The notes beneath the pieces were generated by a model. The model did not search any database. It saw only the letters and a list, made by a program, of their open reading frames with translations, and had not been told where the DNA came from. The translations under genes and the position numbers were made by a program. Of a DNA stretch of 64,000 bases, positions 1 to 8,049 are shown one piece after another; the stretch's first letter is position 1, and each line of letters begins with the position of its first letter. Source of the DNA: Granulicella aggregans (GTDB lineage Bacteria; Acidobacteriota; Terriglobia; Terriglobales; Acidobacteriaceae); NCBI RefSeq assembly GCF_014203275.1, contig NZ_JACHIP010000011.1, forward strand, positions 17,626-81,625, given 5' to 3'.

Positions 1-1
1 T

Positions 2-154
2 CAGATCGAGGCCACCCAGCGGAACCTGTATCAGCTAACGTATGTTTCCGCCGAGATGCGACACGACGGACGGTTTCATCATGTCGAGCTCAACGCGAAC
101 GATCTTCAGGATCACATTGAAGTGCGCTCCGGATACTATGCGCCGCCGCGCTGA
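2..154 (+). CDS. VWFA-related acidobacterial protein, C-terminal end only
   Basis: An open frame enters from the left edge and stops at a TGA. Its last 50 residues include a stretch reading YQLTYVSAEMRHDGRFHHVEL and end in GYYAPPR. Short C-termini of the form RxGYYAP are characteristic of the acidobacterial VWFA-related family (secreted proteins with a von Willebrand A fold), and the complete family member at 14353-16296 has the same kind of segment (RRGYYADAPP). The start and the VWA domain lie outside the window, so only the family can be suggested. Confidence 0.6.
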   Translation, partial: QIEATQRNLYQLTYVSAEMRHDGRFHHVELNANDLQDHIEVRSGYYAPPR

Positions 155-529
155 GCCAAAAAGCTATTCACAGCCACTGTCTATTTTTCGGATCTTGCAG
201 CGGGCAGGTGTGGTTTCTTGAAGGCAGTTGTTAGATCTGCCCAGCACAGGCTGCCTTGGAGATTAGAAGGCTCATCGCTCATCTGGATGGATCGCAATAT
301 GGTCTAAGCTGTCCTGCGCTTGGGCGCTTCCAAAACGACAGATTTTTAACCGGCCAGAGAGCTCTTGGAGCGAATCTGAAAAATAGTCGAGCGGATTCGG
401 AAGTGCCACGTCTATCTGTTTAGAGGCCGACTTTGAGGCTCCCCTGCCAGATCGGGTCTCGCTAATCGAATCAAGCGTAACGACAAGAGTGCGCCGTTCT
501 AAGTAACGGTCAAGGATCAGACAAGGGCG
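155..529. other. Intergenic region without recognised gene
   Basis: About 375 bases separate the VWFA tail from the FliB-like gene. I found no convincing open frame on either strand and no clear terminator. A ribosome binding site (AAGGG) sits just before the ATG at 530. The promoter of the downstream gene is presumably here but I could not pin it. Confidence 0.4.
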
Positions 530-1876
530 ATGGACAGGGACACTACAGAACGATTGCTATCTATGGACAGACACTGCATAGAGCCTCAATCAAAGCCTCC
601 CACCATCCGAATTGGGGACGTGGGATCGGCGCCTACGTACCCGACCTATGCGGGAGCCTTCAGGTGTATCGGCGCTAGCTGTGAAGATGATTGCTGCCAT
701 ACCTGGACCATACCGCTGGATAAAAACACTTACCGCCTGTATCAAAATTTTCCCGCTGAAAAGCTGGGATCGGTAGTAGCAGAATATGTGTCCGTCAAGA
801 CCGCTGAGACCCATGACAATCTCTTCGCTCAGATCACGCGTAATGACTCTGGGGCCTGCCCGTTCTATACTTCCGGCCGCTTGTGCGGCATCCAGGAGGA
901 ATATGGCCCGCAGCTCCTGTCGTCAACTTGTTCGATCTACCCTCGCGTGTTGAATCTGGTCGACAGCAGGCTGGAAGGTTCACTTTCGCTTTCTTGCCCG
1001 CAAGCGGCTCGTGACGTTTTGCTCTTCCCAAACTCAACGCAAGTCGTATCTGATCTACTATCTGGCGCTTTTCGAACAGACAACTACTTCACTCTGGCAA
1101 GCAATGGGGCTGGCCACGTTCACAAGCTTTACGCAGCGTTCCACGATGTGCGCCGGTGCATGATCGCGCTTGTGACAGATCGCTCACGCCCCGTATGGGA
1201 ACGGCTCTTGCTCATCGGCTCTCTTTGCAAGCAACTCGACGAAATCCCCACCGACGGAGCCATCTCAAAAGTTTTCGCGATTCTGTTGGACTATCACGGT
1301 GTTGTCGGAACCGAGCGGGGGCGGTCGGAAATGGAGAACCTGCCGACAGATCTTGCTCTCAAGTTACGGGTTCTATTCAAGTTCGTGTCCGAGCGCGCTC
1401 AGGACAAAACATGTGGCACTCGGTTCCTCGACACCTACTGGGACTTTGTTGCAGGCATTGGATCGTCAGAGGGTGCCACCCCAAGTGAAGACGTCGAGCG
1501 GATGCGTAGCGCAGAAGAGTTCTACCACCGCCCCTTCTTCGAGGAACGTCCTTACATCTTTGAGAATTACCTCTTGAACTACATGTTTAGAACGCTGTTC
1601 CCATTCGGACGTGCAAGGAATGCAGATTTTGTTCCCCGCTCGATCTTCGACGAATACATTCTCATGGCGACTCAGTTCGCGATCATCAATGGCTTGCTTA
1701 TTGGGGTCGCCGGACACTTCAAAGAAGGGTTCTCAGAGGAGCATGTCGTCAAGACCATCCAGTCGTTCGCAAGAGAGCTTGACCATGACCCGATGGCACT
1801 GGACTCGATGGTCGAGTTCATGCAGAAAACCAATCTCGGGAATCTCTTCGGAATATCAATCTTGCTGAAGAACTGA
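530..1876 (+). CDS. fliB: FliB-like lysine-N-methylase
   Basis: The 448-residue protein carries the cysteine pattern of the FliB (flagellin lysine-N-methylase) family: a CIGASCEDDCCHTW segment near residue 47 followed by CPF, CGIQ and a further C-x-x-YPR motif around residues 110-140. In the family these cysteines bind an iron-sulfur cluster, as in radical chemistry enzymes and zinc/iron-rich proteins, and the classic member methylates lysines of flagellin. An AAGGG box lies five bases before the ATG. No flagellar gene is in the window, so the substrate here may be something other than flagellin. Length fits the family. The family assignment is good; the substrate is inference. Confidence 0.72.
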   Translation: MDRDTTERLLSMDRHCIEPQSKPPTIRIGDVGSAPTYPTYAGAFRCIGASCEDDCCHTWTIPLDKNTYRLYQNFPAEKLGSVVAEYVSVKTAETHDNLFAQITRNDSGACPFYTSGRLCGIQEEYGPQLLSSTCSIYPRVLNLVDSRLEGSLSLSCPQAARDVLLFPNSTQVVSDLLSGAFRTDNYFTLASNGAGHVHKLYAAFHDVRRCMIALVTDRSRPVWERLLLIGSLCKQLDEIPTDGAISKVFAILLDYHGVVGTERGRSEMENLPTDLALKLRVLFKFVSERAQDKTCGTRFLDTYWDFVAGIGSSEGATPSEDVERMRSAEEFYHRPFFEERPYIFENYLLNYMFRTLFPFGRARNADFVPRSIFDEYILMATQFAIINGLLIGVAGHFKEGFSEEHVVKTIQSFARELDHDPMALDSMVEFMQKTNLGNLFGISILLKN

Positions 1877-2176
1877 CCGCTCTATGACCGGAGACCGAAG
1901 TGATCCGAAGATGTCAGGAAGCCGTACTACAAGCCGTCGATGCACAGATAGAGTCTTTGCTTGTCTTTCTGAAGAATGTCCCCATCCCTCATGGAATGAA
2001 TGAACGAGTGATAGCGCACTGTCAACGCAAGCATCAGTTGTCTCTTCACGCTTTTGGGCTCCGCTTTTCACTACGGCGCTTCATTAATCTTGGCCGCTAA
2101 GGAAGCAAATTATCCACTCGATGCTAGACCCTGTTTTTCGTGAGACGACCGAACTGTTGGTTTGAATGATGGAGTT

Positions 2177-2776
2177 ATGAGCAAAAACAAACATCTTTGC
2201 CCCTGTGGCAGCGGAAAGCGCGCGAAACTTTGCTGCCGCCCTAATACCACGCTGGTAAAATTTGGCTTTAGCAGTAGCGAAAAGCTGGAGTTGCGTCTGG
2301 CTGCGGAAGCGCTCGCTGCCAAGGGCAAGCATCAAGAGGCCAGTGAGATATTGGAACGTCTCGTGAAGATTAGTCCGCATAATCCATTGATATGGAATGA
2401 TCTCGGTATTCAGTACGAAGCGGCGGGAAGAACGGAAGAGGCGTTCACCGCATTGAGACGAGGACATCACGCGGATTCCACCTATCCCCCCATTTGGTAT
2501 AACCTCGGCAAGTTCACCCTGGACCGCTTCATCCGGCTCTACCAGAGCGGAGAATTGACCGAAGACCATGCGGAAGAGTTATTGACGAGGGCCATCCAAT
2601 TTCTCAACGGCAATCTTGACCGAGATCCGGAGAACGCTGACGCTCACTACAACCTCGCGATCGCTTACGCCTTCTGCAAAGATGAGCATCGCGCGAAAGC
2701 GCATATGGAGGTGGCGGTCCGGCTGGGAAGTGAATATGAAGCCCCCAGAGGCTGGCTAAATTCCCCGGGACTATAA
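2177..2776 (+). CDS. SEC-C motif and TPR repeat protein
   Basis: The N-terminus contains CPCGSGKRAKLCC, the SEC-C zinc-binding motif also found at the SecA C-terminus. It is followed by three to four tetratricopeptide repeats (about residues 50-190; for example NPLIWNDLGIQYEAAGRTEEA and ADAHYNLAIAYAFCKDEHRA). Such proteins are cytoplasmic adaptors; no catalytic residues are visible. An upstream in-frame ATG exists at 2162, but the second at 2177 begins directly before the SEC-C motif, has GGAG just ahead of it and is preferred. No close partner gene is in the same transcription unit. Function beyond protein or metal binding is unknown. Confidence 0.8.
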   Translation: MSKNKHLCPCGSGKRAKLCCRPNTTLVKFGFSSSEKLELRLAAEALAAKGKHQEASEILERLVKISPHNPLIWNDLGIQYEAAGRTEEAFTALRRGHHADSTYPPIWYNLGKFTLDRFIRLYQSGELTEDHAEELLTRAIQFLNGNLDRDPENADAHYNLAIAYAFCKDEHRAKAHMEVAVRLGSEYEAPRGWLNSPGL

Positions 2777-2802
2777 GGGCCGCTCTGAGCTCCGAGCATC
2801 TG

Positions 2803-2964
2803 CTATTCGAGACGTAGGGCTGTCATCGGATCCACTTTCGTGGCGCGGATGGCCGGAATCCATGTGGCCGCCAACGCAACGACGCCGAGCAATAGCGGCG
2901 TAAGGATAAAGGGGTCACCACACCAAGCGTCACAAATCGTACGGTAAGGCCTGTTGCGCATACC
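2803..2964 (-). pseudogene. C-terminal relic of a MacB/FtsX-type ABC permease
   Basis: The minus strand encodes a hydrophobic segment ending LLLGVVALAATWIPAIRATKVD followed by PMTALRLE and a stop. This is the closing transmembrane helix and the conserved P-A-x-R-A-x-x-x-D-P-x-x-A-L-R-x-E tail of the ADOP/MacB permeases, which normally run to about 800 residues. Only some 40 residues can be recognised. The sequence upstream loses similarity and no start signal is seen. It is a decayed fragment, possibly left by a deletion that removed the rest of the gene. Confidence 0.7.
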
Positions 2965-3038
2965 TATCGCCACTGACAAGACAATCGCAATAGGCTTTTG
3001 CAACCCAGAAATGACGATATTTGGCCACGCGACGCAGG

Positions 3039-3064
3039 CTTGCGCAAACGTTCGTTTGTGCAAG
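3039..3064. repeat. Near-perfect palindrome with CAAACG/CGTTTG arms
   Basis: Two 12-base arms (cttgcgcaaacg and cgtttgtgcaag) flank a central TT and differ from perfect symmetry at one position. It lies between the permease relic and the membrane-protein gene at 3114, so it could be an operator of that gene. The inner arms match the palindrome at 28902-28923 in the accessory island. Confidence 0.55.
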
Positions 3065-3113
3065 CCGGATGGGGACCTAAACTCGAATCATGACCTTTGG
3101 CATGCGAGGCAAG

Positions 3114-3488
3114 ATGTCGGCGTGGTTTCGGATTGTCTACGTCCTTTGCCTTGCAGCAGGTACCTACACTCACGCATCGATCTTGGTTCGTCATGGATGG
3201 CGGTGGGACTATGGAGGCAAACCCATTTCCACGGTCCTGTTTTGGTCGGCGTTAACTCTTCTTGATCCGCTGGTTGCTGTCCTTCTCTTCGTCAGGCCTA
3301 GGATAGGGTTCACGTCACTAATGCTGCTCATGTTGAGCGATGTCATTCATAACACTTGGGTCATCCACGTTTACGGCGGCATCGTATGGATGGTCGCGGA
3401 CCAGTGGTTGTTCTTGATCTTCGTTTTCGCAACGGCGCGAACTTTTTGGAAAGGTGCTCAAAAGCAGACCCAGCCCAGAACTCCTTAG
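3114..3488 (+). CDS. Small four-helix membrane protein, unknown function
   Basis: The product of about 124 residues has four predicted membrane helices (near residues 5-25, 40-62, 68-88 and 92-112) separated by short polar loops, with a positively charged tail (KGAQKQTQ). I do not recognise a named family. Two upstream in-frame ATGs exist at 3090 and 3102; the third, at 3114, has a GAGG box close ahead and gives the most compact N-terminus. The gene stands alone, converging on the secreted-protein gene at 3629. Codon use resembles the neighbours, which supports it as real. Confidence 0.65.
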   Translation: MSAWFRIVYVLCLAAGTYTHASILVRHGWRWDYGGKPISTVLFWSALTLLDPLVAVLLFVRPRIGFTSLMLLMLSDVIHNTWVIHVYGGIVWMVADQWLFLIFVFATARTFWKGAQKQTQPRTP

Positions 3489-3530
3489 CGTACGATTTGT
3501 GGCGTTTGGTGTAGTGACCCCTATATTCAT

Positions 3531-3580
3531 CTGAAACGGTGGGTTCAGACGAGTACAGACTCGAGCATTGAAAGCTCGAA
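3531..3580. terminator. Two stem-loops between convergent genes
   Basis: Hairpin one pairs TCTGAA (3531-3536) with TTCAGA (3545-3550). Hairpin two pairs TCGAGC (3562-3567) with GCTCGA (3575-3580) around a seven-base loop, and is followed by a short T/A-rich stretch. The position between two convergent genes suits bidirectional termination. A similar sequence occurs in the next convergent gap at about 9307-9352. Confidence 0.45.
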
Positions 3581-3628
3581 TGTTTAAAAAGTGCACGCTT
3601 GTGGTCTGCTAAAACGTTTCGCACCAGT

Positions 3629-4342
3629 TCAGGACATAGTGACGGTAGAGTTCCAGCGGATTGGCTTCCATTGGCCTTCGATAAGGCGGAAGGTATTCCA
3701 CCTCCACTGGCCACAAAGCCCTCCGCACCAGACGCCAGCATAAACAAGGGCTACGGTGTGGCGGGCGTTGAAGTAGACCTCGGAAAAAGTGTAGAGGCCA
3801 GGGGCACCTTTGTACTTTTCGGTTAGGACTTTGTTCTCGGGATCATTGGGGTTTGAGCCGAAGCGAGATCTCTGAAACTCGCCCTGCTGATCCTTATTGA
3901 GGAGGTGGATGGGGGCTCTAAACGGCGCGGATAGGGCCCAGGCTGAGGGGTCGAGTTGGGCGCGGTCGTGGCAGTGCTTGTCAAAGTCAGCGAGGATCTC
4001 GTTGTAGTCTTCGCGGTCGCCATCTGGAGGGGTCACTGCGTCGTGTGGGTTGAGCATGTTAGTGTAGTCGCGCTTACCGTTGGGATGGTCGGGGATGCAA
4101 GGCTTGTCGGAGGGGACCATCTGAACGGTGGTGTCCTCGACGAGGAACTGGCCATGCGGCCACCCCTCGTTAGCAGACTCACCTACAGGGATAAGGCGGG
4201 AGTAGAACTGATAGGTATCGATTTTGTCCGGAGGCATCGGAATGGCGGGAGATGGTGTTGCCGCCACAGTCTGGGCACCGACGGTGACAATCTGAGAGCT
4301 GACTGCGATGAGACCAATTAGAACGGGTGTGATCTTCAACAT
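3629..4342 (-). CDS. Secreted hypothetical protein
   Basis: A 237-residue protein with a clear signal peptide (hydrophobic stretch at residues 5-22, likely cleavage after VGA-Q). The mature part is rich in Pro, Asp and Trp. Near the C-terminus it has a segment reading HTVALVYAGVWCGGLCGQWR, with a C-G-G-L-C pair that could form a disulfide or bind metal. A GGAGG box sits four to five bases before the ATG. I know similar proteins from acidobacterial genomes only as hypotheticals, so no function is assigned. It converges on the gene ending at 3488. Confidence 0.7.
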   Translation of the reverse strand: MLKITPVLIGLIAVSSQIVTVGAQTVAATPSPAIPMPPDKIDTYQFYSRLIPVGESANEGWPHGQFLVEDTTVQMVPSDKPCIPDHPNGKRDYTNMLNPHDAVTPPDGDREDYNEILADFDKHCHDRAQLDPSAWALSAPFRAPIHLLNKDQQGEFQRSRFGSNPNDPENKVLTEKYKGAPGLYTFSEVYFNARHTVALVYAGVWCGGLCGQWRWNTFRLIEGQWKPIRWNSTVTMS

Positions 4343-4447
4343 GGCCCTCCGAGCAAAGCTGTAGAAGCAATTAAACCATAGCCAAGCGGCGTGAATTCGC
4401 CACCAGTGTCAATGTTGGGTTTACCCCAAGGGGAAGGGCAGAGGGAA

Positions 4448-4879
4448 GTGAAGAAGATCCGGACAGGCGTTCAGCGGGCACTCCATTGCCGCTGCGGACG
4501 GTGTAAAGTTCTCGCACTAGGCATGTGCGCTACCTGCTACACGCTCAAGCGGCAAGACGAGGAATATTTTGGCGGTCTCCGTGAACAGGTACTTGCACGA
4601 GACGGCTATTGCTGCCGAGTCTGCGGAGCCTCCGGACGCGGGAAACGCTCGATCGTAGTGCATCACCGGATACCAGGCGTTTCGAAGATGGCTCTGATGA
4701 TCTCACTCTGCCCCGCTTGCCACGCGATCGTGAGCCGAACCCAGGTCATGCGCCGGCCCATGCCGCCGTTGCTCCTGGAGCTCTGGCGAGAACAGCACCC
4801 GAGTGGCCATGAACAGACGATCCTGTGCTTTGAGAAGCCTGGTCCGGTGGCCATCGCAGTGCCGCTTTTCACGGACTAA
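4448..4879 (+). CDS. HNH endonuclease family protein with N-terminal zinc finger
   Basis: The protein begins with a Cys-rich finger (CRCGRCKVLALGMCATCYTL), then RQDEEYFGG, then an HNH core: VLARDGYCCRVCG, a pair of histidines in VVHHR and a closing CPACH. HNH proteins are small metal-dependent nucleases. The start is uncertain: GTG at 4448 has a GAGGGAA box, while GTG 4391 and ATG 4412 are in frame upstream. A paralogue with about the same architecture lies in the island at 32886-33278. This copy is isolated, next to a damaged IS110. The C-terminus carries an extra 20 or so residues that the paralogue lacks. Confidence 0.75.
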   Translation: MKKIRTGVQRALHCRCGRCKVLALGMCATCYTLKRQDEEYFGGLREQVLARDGYCCRVCGASGRGKRSIVVHHRIPGVSKMALMISLCPACHAIVSRTQVMRRPMPPLLLELWREQHPSGHEQTILCFEKPGPVAIAVPLFTD

Positions 4880-4953
4880 ACTTTCTCAAAATCGACTCGA
4901 AACCACCCACGTTTACGCATGACAAAGGACATTGTTCTGAGAATAGATAGCTC

Positions 4954-6187
4954 CTACTCGACCGCAAACGTGTTGTATCCGAGCTTCTTCAAGCAGCGTA
5001 TGTGGTGCCGGGCGCGTTCGACATTCCTGTCGTCCAGAGTGATCAGAGGTTCTTCTCGGTAGGGCATCTTCGCTGAAAGAACTGCGTGGATTGTCTTGAG
5101 CAGCATGTGCCCGAGCGCCACGATGGCGCGTTTGTTTCCACAGCGCGATCTCAGTGCATGGTAACGCGACTGCAGCCGCGATCCCTTTCGGTTGGTGGCT
5201 GCCCATGCGCTCTGCGTCAGCGTTGTTTTGAGCCAGACGTTTCCCCGGTTCGTACGGACGCTCTTCTTGACGCCAGCGCTTTCGTGGTTCGCTGGGCACA
5301 GGCCAGCCCAGGAACTGAGTTGCGCTGCTGTTGGGAACTGTTCCATGTCCACGCCTATCTCGGCCAGGATGCTGGCGGCGGATTCTTCCTTGATCCCCGG
5401 AATGCTCTGCAGCAGATGGAACGCTTCGGCAAGTGCCGAGTCCGCCAGGTGCCGTCGGATCTCGGTGTTGAGCGCTTCTACCTGTTCATCCAGGAACTCA
5501 AGATGACGAAGAGCATGTCGGATGAGAAAGCGCTGATGGTCGCTCAAGCGATGATCGGCAACGGAAGCCGCGAGTTGTGGGATCTTTTCTCGGGCCTTCT
5601 TCTTGGCCAAATCAGCGATCTGCTCTGCGGTCATTCGGCCGTCGAGAAGCGCTGCCAGCATCAACTTGCCCGACACACAGAAGACGTCTGACAACACGTC
5701 ACCGAGCTTAATGTTCGCGTCTTCAAGCACCTTCTGAATCCGGTTCCGTTCCCTCGAGTTCTCCCCGATTAGCTGCCTGCGACGACGCGTGAGGTCTCGT
5801 AGTTCACGAATCGCCAACGGAGGAATGAAGCTTGGCCGGATCATGCCGTGGCGAAGGAGATGAGCTAGCCAGCGGCTATCGTTTGGATCGGTCTTATGTC
5901 CGCGCCTGTTCTGCACGTCCGCAGCGTTCGCCAGGATCACACGGACGTGCGCCTCAAGCAGGTTGAAGACCGGCTTCCAGTAGCTGCCGGTACTCTCCAT
6001 CACGGCGTGAGTGCAACCTTTCGGCGACCAGCCATTCGGCAAGCCGTTGAAGCTCGCTGACAATCGTGCCGAACTTCTTGATCTGCGTGTGGGGTTCGTC
6101 TCTTGCGCCACCGGTCATGACGCAGACCACGACGAACTTCTTGCCAACATCGATGCCGGCGCATCGTTCAAGGATAGCTTCGATCAT
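4954..6187 (-). mobile_element. IS110-family element, transposase frameshifted
   Basis: The minus strand encodes an IS110-type transposase: an N-terminal RuvC-like DEDD domain (GIDVGKKFVVVCV near residue 10, then MESTGSYWKP and KTDPNDSRWLAHLL) and a C-terminal Transposase_20 domain (LLQSIPGIKEESAASILAEIG, SSWAGLCPAN). The frame breaks once. Residues up to about LAEWLVAE are in one frame, and the rest continues in another after an AAA run at 6019-6021, which looks like one extra base. Programmed shifting is not usual in IS110, so the copy is probably dead, or this is a sequencing slip. IS110 elements lack terminal inverted repeats, so the outer ends cannot be fixed here. Confidence 0.85.
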
Positions 6188-6488
6188 CTACTTCTCCAGT
6201 GCGGACAAGCAGCCGACGGCGGGTTGGGCATATTGTTCTACGGGCTCAGAAGAGGCACCAGTCAGGTGTACGTGAGCCGCCGGCGGGCCAGATTATCATT
6301 CGGGGTCGAACCACCAATAAGTCCGCGACCCTTTACCTGTTCGCCCCTGAAGTCTCCACCACCCCACGCTTTAGGTCAACGGAAACCCTTCTCATCCTCA
6401 GGTGCGGCCGCATCGCGGCCATCGCTGATTATCATGCGTGAAAACAAGAGCCTACGAGTTAGCAGAATTCGCCGAGTGCCTTGACGAT
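6188..6488 (-). other. Non-coding leader side of the IS110 element and flank
   Basis: About 300 bases precede the IS110 start codon (transposase orientation). In IS110 elements this left-end segment is known to encode the bridge RNA that directs target choice. Here it contains GC-rich self-complementary patches (gccgacggcggg at 6219 and gccgccggcggg at 6281). I could not fold it reliably. The part nearer 6488 belongs to the flank of the hydrolase gene, with no gene seen. Confidence 0.35.
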
Positions 6489-7643
6489 TCAGCGCTCAGG
6501 GAGCTCGGAATCCGACGGGAGACCGCCGATGAAGTTGGCAATTTCCCGCAAGACTTCGTTTTCGTTGGAGAGAAAGACCCCGTGATTAGCGTTCGGGATG
6601 ATGACGACTTTAGCTGAGGGAACTCCTGCCTGGAAAGCATCCGCCTGTTCTTGATTTTGCATGGTCTCTCGATTCACCAGCGCGGTACCCAAGGATGGCG
6701 GCAGGCGATCCAGCTGCGTGCCATGCGTTCGGGGAATGGTAAAGAAGGCGAGGATAGGAACTTGCAGCTTAGAAAAGCGTTCTTCTCCCGAAATTATTCC
6801 CTGGAACACGGCTGGTCCAGCCTTCATACGGCCAACACCGCCATCTGGCCTCAATAAGTGCTGTTGACGTAACTCCGACTCCGGGATATCTATCCCGTCG
6901 AATTTTTTGCTGAACTGGTGAAAGGCATCGAAACTTGCCAGATCAGCGGGTGTGGGACCTAACGATTGAGTGATTTTGGAGGCCAATGCAAGATCGTCCT
7001 CTTGCACTCGTAAATCACGCTGAAATCTAGGCAACTCGACCTGGAGGAGATCATCGATGGCATGGACGTCCCCAGAATGTATTTGCAGTTGCTGTAGCGT
7101 TCCGAGCAACGCATTGAGATCGACTTGATAGTCGCCACGCTCAGGGTTCAAGTATGCGTACTCATGCGCGGCATCCAGATAAACAAGGCCGGCGATTCGT
7201 TTGGGAAAGCGCGTTGCAACGGAGCTCAGTTCTTCACCGGCCATGGAGTGTCCAATGAGCACCGGATGATTGATCTTGAGCGCATCGAGAACGGCAAGAA
7301 TGTCATCGGCCAAGCGGTCGGCACTGTATCCGACGGCGGGTGCACTGGACGCGCCAAACCCTCTACGAGTAATGCCGTAAACGTGGAAGGATGGCGTAAG
7401 CTTGAGAGCAAAATCATCGAAGACATGAGCCGTATCGCTGAGTCCAGCTAAGAGAACCACCGGACGCCCCGTGCCACCCCAGTCGAGCACCTCGAGTTGG
7501 ACATCTTTGTCGACGGTTACAAACTGGACCGTATGGGGGGAGGGGTCATGCCATATCCCTGTTCCTGCTGATGTTGTGGTCTGTTGCGCGAGCGAGGTAG
7601 ACGCAAGAAGGAGGCCGAGAGCAGTGGCAAACAGTATTCGCAT
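6489..7643 (-). CDS. Secreted alpha/beta hydrolase
   Basis: The 384-residue protein starts with a signal peptide (MRILFATALGLLLASTSLAQ), then has an alpha/beta-hydrolase fold: oxyanion strand VVLLAGLSD, nucleophile elbow GHSMAG (Ser at about residue 133 from this start), an acid after the strand LVYLDAAHE, and a late histidine in IPNANHGVF. The reaction is likely ester or similar hydrolysis in the periplasm; the substrate cannot be told. A GTG nine codons upstream (7670) is an alternative start, but the ATG at 7643 places the signal peptide properly. It is a single gene, reading away from the acyltransferase at 8050. Confidence 0.82.
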   Translation of the reverse strand: MRILFATALGLLLASTSLAQQTTTSAGTGIWHDPSPHTVQFVTVDKDVQLEVLDWGGTGRPVVLLAGLSDTAHVFDDFALKLTPSFHVYGITRRGFGASSAPAVGYSADRLADDILAVLDALKINHPVLIGHSMAGEELSSVATRFPKRIAGLVYLDAAHEYAYLNPERGDYQVDLNALLGTLQQLQIHSGDVHAIDDLLQVELPRFQRDLRVQEDDLALASKITQSLGPTPADLASFDAFHQFSKKFDGIDIPESELRQQHLLRPDGGVGRMKAGPAVFQGIISGEERFSKLQVPILAFFTIPRTHGTQLDRLPPSLGTALVNRETMQNQEQADAFQAGVPSAKVVIIPNANHGVFLSNENEVLREIANFIGGLPSDSELPER

Positions 7644-8049
7644 GAGTGGGGAGATGTCTCCTGTTCTCACTTACGGAAGATAGGTGGAGTTGGTTCCCTT
7701 GATTTTCTTCCACGGCAGCGGCGTTAATTGTGCGCCGCACTTCTCTGATTAGGAGACGCTAATAGGCATCGTTAACCCCTGCGCTGGCGATATCATGCCG
7801 AGTCACTCGTTGAGCCGCGTTGCCCGCAATTATGGATTCCGAACGGGCTAGGAAGTAATGTTGAGCTGCGCCGAACAGCCGCCCTTTGGGTTCATGAACC
7901 AAAGAGAAAGACAGATCTGACAGCATCCGAGCCAAGCCTCTTTGCGCCATTCGCTCGACCCGGTGCCGAAAACAGCACTAGCGCTAAAACCGCAGATGGG
8001 GCTAGATGAAATGAGCACAGTCCTCTGCTAATCAAAGTTCGGCGGCGCA
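7644..8049. other. Intergenic region between divergent genes
   Basis: Roughly 400 bases between the hydrolase and acyltransferase starts. It should hold both promoters. A minus-strand open frame of 63 codons (7759-7950) is present but has no ribosome binding site or recognisable domain; it may be a relic. Nothing else is supported. Confidence 0.35.

Noticed and set aside
7759..7950. A 63-codon minus-strand frame between hydrolase and acyltransferase
   Set aside because: No ribosome site, no domain; the evidence is too weak for a gene call.
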